This document shows positions 8,760 to 18,775 of a stretch of DNA of 35,128 nucleotides, piece after piece (position 1 is the first letter of the stretch; each line of letters begins with the position of its first letter). A program made the translations under genes and the position numbers. The notes beneath the pieces are model-generated. The model worked only from the letters and a program-made list of their open reading frames with translations, did not search any database and had not been told where the DNA came from. This DNA comes from Acidimicrobiia bacterium. Its GTDB lineage: Bacteria > Actinomycetota > Acidimicrobiia > IMCC26256 > PALSA-555. The DNA is taken from the NCBI GenBank assembly GCA_035948415.1, contig DASZJD010000028.1, forward strand, positions 1-35,128, given 5' to 3'.

Positions 8760-9529
8760 GCGTCGACGGCCCGCTCGCGGGGCGCACCGCGGTCGTGACC
8801 GGCGCCGGCCAGGGCGTCGGGCTCGGCATCGCCCACGCCCTCGCCCACCGGGGCGCTCGGGTCGTGCTCGCCGCCCGCCGGGCCGAGACCGGCGAGCCCG
8901 CCGCGGCCGAGATCCGCGCCCGTGGCGGCGACGCCACCTGCGTCGTCACCGACGTGACCCGACGGGAGGACATGGAGCGGTGCGTCGCGCTCACGGTCGC
9001 CGCCACGGGGAGCCTCGAGATCATGGTGCACAACGCGTTTCAAGGCGGGCGGGCGCACCGGCTCGAGGAGGTCGACGACGCCCTCTGGACCACGAACTCC
9101 CGCACCGCGGTGTGGGGCTCCTACTACGCGGCCCGCTTCGCCTCGCCGCACCTGCGCGCCGCCGGGCCGCGAGGCCGACTCGTCCTCGTGACGTCGCCGG
9201 CGGGCGTCGAGGGGAGCGCGCTCCGCCCCGTGTACTCGCCGGTGAAGGCGGCCCAGCGGGCGATGGCCAAGAGCCTGGCCCGGGAGTGGGGCGGCCACGG
9301 GATCACGGTCAACTGTCTGGCTCCGGTCGCCGACACGCCCGCGCTCGCCGGCGCGTTCGCGGCGAGCCCCGCGCTGCGTGCGCGCGTCGAGGCCCGCACC
9401 GCCCTCGGCCGCATCGGCGACGCCGAGCACGACGTCGGCGTCGTCGCTGCCTTCCTCGCCAGCGACGACGGCGGCTACATCACCGGGCAGACCATCGTCT
9501 GCGACGGCGGCAGCTTCATGGGGCTGTGA
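8756..9529 (+). CDS. Short-chain dehydrogenase/reductase, catalytically intact
   Basis: A 257-residue classical SDR with TGAGQGVGLG for cofactor binding, VHNAF in place of NNAG, Ser in TSPAG, and YSPVK (Tyr160, Lys164) as the active site. The GTG at 8756 forms a GTGA overlap with the upstream degenerate SDR; an in-frame ATG at 8744 lies inside that gene and is less likely. Its TGA shares one base with the ATG of the next CMD gene. Predicted hydroxyacyl-CoA or hydroxysteroid dehydrogenase, possibly paired with the upstream SDR. Confidence 0.87.
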   Translation: MSVDGPLAGRTAVVTGAGQGVGLGIAHALAHRGARVVLAARRAETGEPAAAEIRARGGDATCVVTDVTRREDMERCVALTVAATGSLEIMVHNAFQGGRAHRLEEVDDALWTTNSRTAVWGSYYAARFASPHLRAAGPRGRLVLVTSPAGVEGSALRPVYSPVKAAQRAMAKSLAREWGGHGITVNCLAPVADTPALAGAFAASPALRARVEARTALGRIGDAEHDVGVVAAFLASDDGGYITGQTIVCDGGSFMGL

Positions 9530-10044
9530 TGAGCTGGCTCCCCGACGCCGCCGAGGGCGACACGCCGCTGGAGCGCGTCTTCGGGCTGCGCCCCGACCTC
9601 TACGAGCCCTTCCGGGCCTTCTACGACGTCTTCTGGACCGAGGGCCTGCTCGACCCGGTCGTGCTCGAGCTGTGCCGCCTGCGCGTCGCGCAGCTGCTCG
9701 GCTGCGAGAGCGAGCAGCGCCTGCGCTACCGGCCGGCGCGGGACGCCGGGCTCGCCGAGGACCAGGTCGCCCAGCTCCCCGGGTGGCCCCAGGGTCCCGC
9801 GTTCACCGACGCGCAGCGGGCGGCGCTCGCCGTCGCCGAGCAGTTCGTGCTCGACCCGCACCGGATCGACGACGAGCGACGCGACGCCGTGATCGACCAC
9901 TTCGGCCTGCCCGGGCTCGTCGCGCTCTGCGAGGTCCTCGCCCTCTTCGACGGGTTCTGCCGCTTCCGCACCATCCTCGGCGTCGCCGCGCCCCCCACGG
10001 TGACCGTCGTCCCGGCGCCGGCGCCCGGGACGTCCCTCGCCTGA
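9529..10044 (+). CDS. CMD/AhpD-like protein with CxxE in place of CxxC
   Basis: A 171-residue CMD/AhpD-like protein. The region aligning with the CxxC of the first paralogue reads LGCESEQRLRY, so Cys59 is kept while the second redox residue is Glu62. The ATG at 9529 overlaps the preceding stop by one base (TGATG). With a single Cys it cannot form the intramolecular disulfide expected of AhpD; it could be a partner subunit of the neighbouring Cys- and Sec-containing paralogues, or use a different chemistry (the glutamate might act as a base). CMD proteins form oligomers, so mixed assemblies are possible (inference). Confidence 0.82.
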   Translation: MSWLPDAAEGDTPLERVFGLRPDLYEPFRAFYDVFWTEGLLDPVVLELCRLRVAQLLGCESEQRLRYRPARDAGLAEDQVAQLPGWPQGPAFTDAQRAALAVAEQFVLDPHRIDDERRDAVIDHFGLPGLVALCEVLALFDGFCRFRTILGVAAPPTVTVVPAPAPGTSLA

Positions 10045-10057
10045 ACCGGAGGAGCCC

Positions 10058-10561
10058 ATGACCGGTCCCCGACACCCGATCCGCGGTGACGCGCTCGGCA
10101 CCCAGCCCGAGGCGATCGCCGCCTTCTGGCGCCTGTACGGGCAGCTGTGGAGTCACGGCACCGTCGAGCACGCCGTGAAGGAGATCGCCCGGATCCGCAA
10201 CGCCCGGATCACCGACTGCGGGTACTGACGCAACGTCCGCTTCGCGGTCGCGAGGCAGCAGGGCCTGACCGAGGCGCGCGTCGCGCTCGTCGACGAGGGG
10301 TTCGAGGCCAGCGACCTGTCGCCCCGCGAGAAGGCGGTGGTCCGGTACGTCGACACGTTCCTCACCGACCCCAGCGGCCTGACCGAGGGGCAGCGCCAGG
10401 AGCTCCTCGAGCACTTCACGGCCGGGCAGCTCGTCGAGCTGACGGCCGCCGCGGCGCTGTTCGTCGGCTTCTCGAAGATCGCGATCGCCCTCGGGCCGCC
10501 CCCCGACATGCCGACCCAGGTCATCCCGACGCCCGACGTGCCCGACGAGGGCGGGTCGTAG
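10058..10561 (+). CDS. CMD/AhpD-like selenoprotein, CxxU (UGA read as selenocysteine)
   Basis: Reading through the in-frame TGA at 10226-10228 gives a 167-residue CMD/AhpD-like protein of normal family length. The residues around it are RITDCGY-U-RNVRF, so UGA (residue 57) falls exactly on the second cysteine of the family CxxC, with Cys54 before it. The frame continues with every one of the next fifty codons ending in G or C, as expected for real coding sequence here. A hairpin just after the UGA has the layout of a bacterial SECIS (listed separately). The ATG at 10058 has GGAGGAG at 10048-10054. It ends the plus-strand operon. Likely a thiol/selenol oxidoreductase or peroxidase in the cytoplasm. 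The alternative is a TGC-to-TGA nonsense mutation, which the hairpin and the second selenoprotein in this window argue against. Confidence 0.87.
10226..10254 (+). promoter_or_regulatory. UGA-Sec codon and SECIS-like hairpin of the CMD selenoprotein
   Basis: After TGA (10226-10228) a hairpin forms at 10240-10254: C40-G54, T41-A53, a single bulged T42, then C43-G52, G44-C51 and C45-G50, closing a four-base loop GGTC at 10246-10249. The SECIS upper stem of E. coli fdhF has the same design: three pairs below a GGUC loop, then one bulged U followed by a U-A pair. The loop begins 18 nt after the UGA, against 19 nt in fdhF. SelB recognises the loop GU and the bulged U. Confidence 0.82.
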
Positions 10562-10576
10562 CCGGCGCGCCGCGGC

Positions 10577-11986
10577 TCAGGCGTCGCCGACGCGGGTGGC
10601 GAGGTCGGCGCGCACGGCCCGGCGCAGCACCTTGCCCGTCGCCGTGTGAGGCAGCTCGTCGCGGATGGCCACGACCTCGGGGGTCTTCAGGGAGCCGAGC
10701 TGTGACCGGACGAAGTCGCGCAGCTCCTCGACGTCGACGGTCGCCCCCGCCCGGGGCACGACCATCGCCCCCACCCGCTCGCCCCACTCCTCGTCCGGGA
10801 CGCCGACGACCGCGGCGCCGGCGACCCCCGGGTGACGCAGCAACGCGTCCTCGATCTCAGCCGGCGCCACGTTCTCGCCGCCGCGGATGATCGTGTCGTC
10901 GCCGCGGCCCTCGACGAACACGTACCCGTCGCCGTCGACGAAGCCGCGGTCACCGGTGCGGAGCCACCCGTCGCGGTCGCGCTGCGACCCGCCCTCCAGG
11001 TACTCGCCGGACACCTGCTCGCCGCGGACCCAGATCTCTCCGTCGACGACCCGAAGCTCGACCCCGGGGACCGGGCGCCCGACGGAGCCGAGCCGGGCCC
11101 GGGCCACGGGGTCGTCGCTGCCGTGCGCGGCGCGGTGCTCCGCCGGCCCCAGCACGCACACCGTGCTGCTCGTCTCGGTCAGGCCGTACGCGTTCACGAA
11201 CCCGGTGTCGGGCCAGAGCCGGAGCGCGTGCTCGAGCACGGGCGTCGGCATGCGGGCGCCGCCGTAGGCGAGGTGGCGGAGCGTCGGGACCCGCGCCGCG
11301 GGGTCCAGCTCCATGGCCGCGACGATCCGGGCCAGCATGGTCGGGACCACGAAGGCGTGGGTGACCGCCTCGTCCCGGGCGGTCGCGAGCCAGGCCTCGG
11401 GGGAGAACCGGGGCAGCGCCACGATGCGGCGGCCGGCGTAGGTCGACGAGAGCACCCCGGCGACGCCCGCGATGTGGAAGGGCGGCACCGCCAGCAGCAC
11501 GGCCTCGTCCTCGTCGGCGGCGGCGAAGTCGACCGTGTTCAGCACGTACGCGGTCAGCTGGTCGTGGGTGAGCGTGGCCGCCTTCGGCGACGCGCTCGTG
11601 CCGCTCGTGAAGAGGAGCACCGCCGGCGCCGCGGGGTCCTCGGGATAGGCGCGGCCGGGGTCGGCCGGGAGGTCGAGCCACGTGTCGTCGGCGAGCACCG
11701 CCGGTGCCAGGCGGGCGAGGAGCGCCTGGCGGGCGTCGGGCGGGAGGCGGAAGTTGAGGGGCGCGTACGCCGCGCCGGCCCACGCGGCCCCGAACAGCGC
11801 CGCCGGGACGAGGGGCGACGTCTCGCCGAGCAGCGCGACGGTGCGGGCCTCGGGCTCGAGCGCGGCCGCGATCGCGGTGGCCCGGTCCCGGAGCGCGGCG
11901 TAGGTGAGCCCGCCGTCGCGGGGCCCGATCGCGACGCGGTCGCCGAGGCCCTCGGCGGCCATCTCCAGGAGCATGCCGATGTTCAC
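10577..11986 (-). CDS. AMP-forming acyl-CoA synthetase (class I ANL ligase)
   Basis: A 469-residue ANL ligase, shorter than the other three in the window. It shows a P-loop LLFTSGTSASPKAATLTH (SASPKAA departs from the common TGxPKGV), NAYGLTETSS, TGDRGFVDGDGYVFVEGRGDD, IIRGGENVAPAEIE, and the C-terminal lysine in TATGKVLRR. It probably activates a small or aromatic acid rather than a long chain, judged only from its compact form. The GTG at 11986 makes a GTGA overlap with the stop of the upstream crotonase gene; it is the last gene of a minus-strand unit that begins with two desulforedoxin-like genes. It is convergent with the CMD selenoprotein gene, 15 bp apart. Confidence 0.88.
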   Translation of the reverse strand: MNIGMLLEMAAEGLGDRVAIGPRDGGLTYAALRDRATAIAAALEPEARTVALLGETSPLVPAALFGAAWAGAAYAPLNFRLPPDARQALLARLAPAVLADDTWLDLPADPGRAYPEDPAAPAVLLFTSGTSASPKAATLTHDQLTAYVLNTVDFAAADEDEAVLLAVPPFHIAGVAGVLSSTYAGRRIVALPRFSPEAWLATARDEAVTHAFVVPTMLARIVAAMELDPAARVPTLRHLAYGGARMPTPVLEHALRLWPDTGFVNAYGLTETSSTVCVLGPAEHRAAHGSDDPVARARLGSVGRPVPGVELRVVDGEIWVRGEQVSGEYLEGGSQRDRDGWLRTGDRGFVDGDGYVFVEGRGDDTIIRGGENVAPAEIEDALLRHPGVAGAAVVGVPDEEWGERVGAMVVPRAGATVDVEELRDFVRSQLGSLKTPEVVAIRDELPHTATGKVLRRAVRADLATRVGDA

Positions 11987-12999
11987 AGCGAGTCCGCGAT
12001 CTCGAGGCAGCGGGCCCGGAGCTCGGCGCGGGGGACGACCTCGTCGACGAGACCCCACTCGAGCGCCGCGGGGGCCGGGATCGTACTGTCGACGAGCAGG
12101 AGCGCGAGGGTCCGGTGCCGGCCGATCCGCGCCGGGAGCGAGACGGTGCCACCGGCGCCGGGCACGAGCCCGAGCGCCAGCTCAGGGAGGCCGAGGCGGG
12201 CGTCGACGCTGGCGACGACGTGGCCGGCGAACGCGGGGAGCTCGATCCCGGCGCCGAGGCAGGCGCCGTGCAGGCCCGCGACGACGCGGTCGCGGGCCTG
12301 GGCGACCTGCGCCGCGAGCGACCGGCTGAGCCGGACGAGGTGGGCGAGCGCCGGGTCCGGAAACGTCCCGAACTCGTCGAGGTCGCCGCCGGAGCAGAAC
12401 GACGGCCCGTCGCCGAGCAGGACGACGGGGCCGGTCGCGGCGGCGAGGGCGGCGTGCAGCTCGTCGCGCATGCGCCGGTCCAGCGCGTTGTGGCGGGCCG
12501 GACGCGCGAGCGTCAGCTCGGTGACCCGGCCGTGGGTGCGGACGCGGACCCGGGGCTCGGCGTCATCGCTCGGGGTGGCGGCGTGCTCGTCGCGCCAGCG
12601 CCGGAACTCGGCGCTGCCCTGCAGCATCGAGTAGGTGGTCGACTCCCGGACCAGGCCGTCCCACCAGTCGTCGTCGCCGGCGCGGAGCAGCACCGCGGCC
12701 GCAGTGGCCGCCGCCGGCGCTCGGGCGAACCCGGCGGCGACGCCCGCCTGCTCGGCGTCGTCGCGGAGGACCAGGTCGACCGCCACGGCCAGGGCCGCCT
12801 CGACCGGCTGCCGGGCGGCGACGACGACCGGGAGCTGCCGGAGCGCGTCGGCGACGCCGAGCGGGAGCGCGGTGCCGTCGCGGAGCACGACGAGCGCGGG
12901 CTCGCCGAGCCGGTCGGCGAGGGCGGCCGTCAGGCCGGCGGCCCCCGCAGCGAGGAGCCGGGCGTCGAGCTCGACGACCGGCGCGGGCGCGTCCGTCAG
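11983..12999 (-). CDS. Enoyl-CoA hydratase/isomerase-family (crotonase) protein with N-terminal extension, probable CTG start
   Basis: A crotonase-fold domain occupies roughly residues 165-338: RVTELTLARPARHNALDRRM, then FCSGGDLDEFG (oxyanion region), and CLGAGIELPAF with a conserved Glu, followed by ELALGLVPGAGGT. About 160 residues precede it, Ala/Leu-rich with a WWDGLVRESTTYSML segment, so the protein is longer than a plain hydratase. There is no ATG/GTG/TTG near the N-terminus that avoids a long overlap with the upstream gene. A CTG at 12999 gives a CTGA four-base overlap with that gene's stop, like the GTGA junctions elsewhere, so it is preferred. In-frame GTG codons further upstream lie inside the zinc-ribbon gene. 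Predicted hydratase, isomerase or related acyl-CoA enzyme. Confidence 0.8.
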   Translation of the reverse strand: MTDAPAPVVELDARLLAAGAAGLTAALADRLGEPALVVLRDGTALPLGVADALRQLPVVVAARQPVEAALAVAVDLVLRDDAEQAGVAAGFARAPAAATAAAVLLRAGDDDWWDGLVRESTTYSMLQGSAEFRRWRDEHAATPSDDAEPRVRVRTHGRVTELTLARPARHNALDRRMRDELHAALAAATGPVVLLGDGPSFCSGGDLDEFGTFPDPALAHLVRLSRSLAAQVAQARDRVVAGLHGACLGAGIELPAFAGHVVASVDARLGLPELALGLVPGAGGTVSLPARIGRHRTLALLLVDSTIPAPAALEWGLVDEVVPRAELRARCLEIADSL

Positions 13000-13139
13000 T
13001 CCGAGGACGGGAGCGGCTTGGCCGTGGCGACGTCCATCGCCTGACCGTGGCACTCCAGCTGGCCCTCGCCCGCCTTCGTCACGAGGACGGTCGCCTCGCA
13101 CACCGGGCACCGGTATCGCTTCCCGAGCAGGTTGGCCAC
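12996..13139 (-). CDS. Small desulforedoxin-like metal-ribbon protein 2 (47 aa)
   Basis: A 47-residue protein with GKRYRCPVCEATVLV and LECHGQAM. The layout (CxxC, about 15 residues, then a second metal pair) matches the desulforedoxin fold, but the second pair is Cys-His rather than Cys-Cys, which might favour zinc over iron. Every third base is biased to G/C and the frame is bounded by a TAG just upstream and the CTGA junction with the crotonase downstream. The GTG at 13139 gives MANLLGKRYRC. It resembles the adjacent 41-residue gene, so the two are probably a tandem pair. Function unknown; a metal-binding accessory or electron carrier is possible. Confidence 0.7.
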   Translation of the reverse strand: MANLLGKRYRCPVCEATVLVTKAGEGQLECHGQAMDVATAKPLPSSD

Positions 13140-13148
13140 GCCGGCGGC

Positions 13149-13274
13149 CTAGGCCTCGCGCTCGACCATCGGCTGCCCGCAGCAGGTCACGGCGTCGTCG
13201 GCGGCCTTCACGACGATGATCTCGGTGCCGCAGCGCTCGCACCGGAGACGCGAGCCGACCTTGGTCGCTGCCAC
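13149..13274 (-). CDS. Small desulforedoxin-like metal-ribbon protein 1 (41 aa)
   Basis: A 41-residue protein, VGSRLRCERCGTEIIVV followed by AVTCCGQPM, with the four-cysteine CxxC...CC pattern of desulforedoxin and the N-terminal domain of desulfoferrodoxin, which bind one Fe or Zn. The GTG at 13274 lies 7 bases after a TAGTCT -10 element, so the mRNA is probably leaderless. The stop is TAG, nine bases before the GTG of the second ribbon gene, which is in the same frame; a single ancestral two-domain gene or a duplication would explain this. It is first in the minus-strand unit that continues to the crotonase and ligase. Confidence 0.72.
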   Translation of the reverse strand: MAATKVGSRLRCERCGTEIIVVKAADDAVTCCGQPMVEREA

Positions 13275-13281
13275 GCCGGCC

Positions 13282-13287
13282 AGACTA
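13282..13287 (-). promoter_or_regulatory. -10 element for leaderless desulforedoxin-like operon
   Basis: On the minus strand this reads TAGTCT, matching the actinobacterial -10 pattern TANNNT. Its last base is 7 nt before the GTG at 13274, so transcription should begin at or next to the start codon. The gap to the divergent crotonase gene (start 13293) is only 18 bp. No clear -35 was found. Confidence 0.5.
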
Positions 13288-13292
13288 CCTGG

Positions 13293-14107
13293 GTGGACCC
13301 GGGCGACGACCTCCAGGACCTGACCGTCGCGGTCGAGCGCGGGGTGGCGGTGGTCACGCTGAGCCGCCCCGAGCGTCGGAACGCCTTCACCGGCGCCATG
13401 GGCGAGAGCCTCGGTCGCGTGTACCGGCGCTGCGACGAGGACGACGACGTCCGGGCGGTCGTGGTGACCGGCGCCGGGGACGCCTTCTGCGCCGGCGCCG
13501 ACCTGAGCCCGGCCGGCGACACGTTCGCGGCGCCGACCGGGGCGTTCAGCTCGTCCCCGGTGCGACCGCCGGCGTTCGCGGTGCGCAAGCCCGTCCTCGC
13601 GGCGGTGAACGGGCACGCGATCGGCATCGGGCTGAGCCTGGCCATGCAGTGCGACGTGCGCATCGTCGCCCAGGGCGCCAAGTACGGGTTCGTGCACGTG
13701 CGGCGCGGCGTGATCCCCGACGCCCACTCGCACTGGACCGTGCCCCGCGCCGTCGGGTTCGCGCACGCCGCCGAGCTCCTGCTGACCGGGCGCCACTTCA
13801 CGGCCGACGAGCCGTCGCGATGGGGCTGGCCAGCCGGGCGGTGCCGGCGGCGGAGGTGCTCCCGATCGCGCTCGCGCTCGCCCGCGACGTCGCCGTCCAC
13901 GCCGCGCCGCTGTCGGTCGCGATCACGAAGCGGCTGCTGTGGGCGAGCCCGCCGCTCGACGCCGAGGCCGCGGACCGGCTCGAGAGCGCCATGCACCGGC
14001 ACGTCATGGGGCGCGCCGACGCCGGGGAGGGCGTCCTCGCCTACCTCGAGCGGCGCGAGCCTCGCTGGTCGGCGTCCGTCACGCGGGACTGGCCCGAAGC
14101 CTGGTGA
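13293..14107 (+). pseudogene. Enoyl-CoA hydratase-family gene with a 1-base deletion near 13811
   Basis: A crotonase of about 271 residues if repaired. The first 173 codons read LTVAVERGVAVVTLSRPERRNAF, AFCAGADLSPAG (oxyanion loop) and NGHAIGIGLSLAMQCDVRI up to LLLTGRHFTADE at 13811. Homologues continue with AVAMGL, and exactly that sequence, AVAMGLASRAVPAAEVLPIALA, is found one frame over and runs to a stop at 14107. Inserting one G after 13811 restores the whole gene, so this is either a true single-base deletion or an assembly error. The second catalytic acid is Asp (GVIPDAHSHW) rather than the usual Glu. The GTG at 13293 starts it. Confidence 0.8.
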
Positions 14108-14109
14108 CG

Positions 14110-14124
14110 CGCCCGCGGCGGGCG
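14110..14124. terminator. Hairpin between convergent genes
   Basis: CGCCCG-CGG-CGGGCG forms a perfect six-pair stem with a three-base loop, placed between the end of the frameshifted crotonase and the end of the DyP gene. There is no T-tract, so intrinsic termination is uncertain. Confidence 0.35.
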
Positions 14125-14132
14125 ACGCTCGG

Positions 14133-15050
14133 TCACGAGGCCGACGGCTCGGCGCCGACGCCCTCGAGGTCCTGCAGCGACGGCGCGAAGTAGTAGGAGC
14201 CGCTCACCGGGTGGGAGAAGTCGGTTAGGCGGTCGCGGACCCCGTCGGGGCCGGTGCCGAACATCCGGGCGAGCATCTTGTCGAACCGACTGGGGTCGGC
14301 GCTGAACGCGACGAAGAACAGCCCGTGCTCGTGCACGGTCCCGTAGGGGACGCTCCGCCGGTAGATGTGGAGCTCCTCGCCGTCCTCCTCGATGCTGACG
14401 CGTGCGATGTGCGCGGTCGGCGGCTTCGCCGCCTCGTCGAGCTCGACGCTGTCGGGCTTCGTGCGTCCGAAGACCCGCTCCTGGTCGACCAGCGAGAGCC
14501 GGTCGAAGGCCTCGAGGTCGTGGACCCAGCGCATCGCCATCGCGTACGAGCCGCCGGCGCCCGGCGCGTCGTCGGGCACGACGGCGACGGACGGAGCCTC
14601 GTAGGTCGGCGGGTTCTCGGTGCCGTCGATGAACCCCGTGAGGTCGCGGCTGTCCCGGTAGACGAAGCCCGGCTGCTCCGCCGCCAGCGCCGCCGCCGGC
14701 CCCATGGCGCTGGTCACGGCCCGAGCGGCGTCGAGGGCGAGGTCCGGTCCGGTGCCGTGCACCCACACCCAGACGTCGTGCTGCGTCGCCGGGGCCCGCG
14801 GCGGCCCCGGTCCTCCGACCGGCTGGAAGGCGCCCCAGCCGCGGTCGGCGCCGCCGGGGGCGAGGCGGGCCCAGAGCGCGGGCCCGAACGCGATGATCAG
14901 GTTGAAGCCGCCGACGGTCACCGACGGCTCCCGGAGCGCCTGGACCGCGGCGCGCACGTCCCGGTCGGCGGCGCCGTCGACCAGGTCGAACTCGAGGTGG
15001 TAGTGCGCCCGGGTGCCCTGGGCGAAGATGCCCGGTTGCGCGTCCGCCAT
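14133..15050 (-). CDS. DyP-type heme peroxidase (YfeX-like, class B)
   Basis: A 305-residue dye-decolorizing peroxidase: a heme enzyme that uses hydrogen peroxide to oxidise diverse substrates. The family motif GFIDGTENP carries the distal Asp142; His214 in TAHIARVSI fits the proximal heme ligand, and YRRSVPYGT holds the conserved distal Arg. The protein starts MADAQPGIFAQGTRAH without a signal peptide or twin-arginine motif, so it is cytoplasmic, and its C-terminal tail does not resemble an encapsulin-targeting peptide. GGAGGG precedes the ATG by 7 bases. It lies 83 bp after the APH-like gene and may be the last gene of the racemase unit. Confidence 0.9.
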   Translation of the reverse strand: MADAQPGIFAQGTRAHYHLEFDLVDGAADRDVRAAVQALREPSVTVGGFNLIIAFGPALWARLAPGGADRGWGAFQPVGGPGPPRAPATQHDVWVWVHGTGPDLALDAARAVTSAMGPAAALAAEQPGFVYRDSRDLTGFIDGTENPPTYEAPSVAVVPDDAPGAGGSYAMAMRWVHDLEAFDRLSLVDQERVFGRTKPDSVELDEAAKPPTAHIARVSIEEDGEELHIYRRSVPYGTVHEHGLFFVAFSADPSRFDKMLARMFGTGPDGVRDRLTDFSHPVSGSYYFAPSLQDLEGVGAEPSAS

Positions 15051-15133
15051 CGACGATCCCTCCGCGTGCCGAGCGAGGTGCCGCAGCCTAGAGGCGCCGC
15101 CCTCGGTGCTCGGCGGCGGCGCGCCGGTCCTCG

Positions 15134-18738
<3,605 letters not shown>

Positions 18739-18756
18739 CGCCGCGAGCCGGCGGCG
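18739..18756. terminator. GC-rich hairpin between convergent genes
   Basis: CGCCGC (18739-18744) pairs with GCGGCG (18751-18756) around a six-base loop, directly after the thiolase stop and before the end of the convergent esterase gene. No T-tract follows, so this is only a possible terminator. Confidence 0.3.
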
Positions 18757-18775
18757 ACGCCCGCGCCCGCGGTCG

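Noticed and set aside
10226-10228. Treating the UGA in the third CMD gene as a simple nonsense mutation
   Set aside because: The position is the redox Cys, the hairpin matches a SECIS, and another UGA-Sec gene is present; kept only as an alternative.
13149-13151. TAG between the two small ribbon genes as a recoded codon
   Set aside because: Amber recoding (pyrrolysine) has no support here, and a GTG start follows nine bases later, so two separate genes are simpler.
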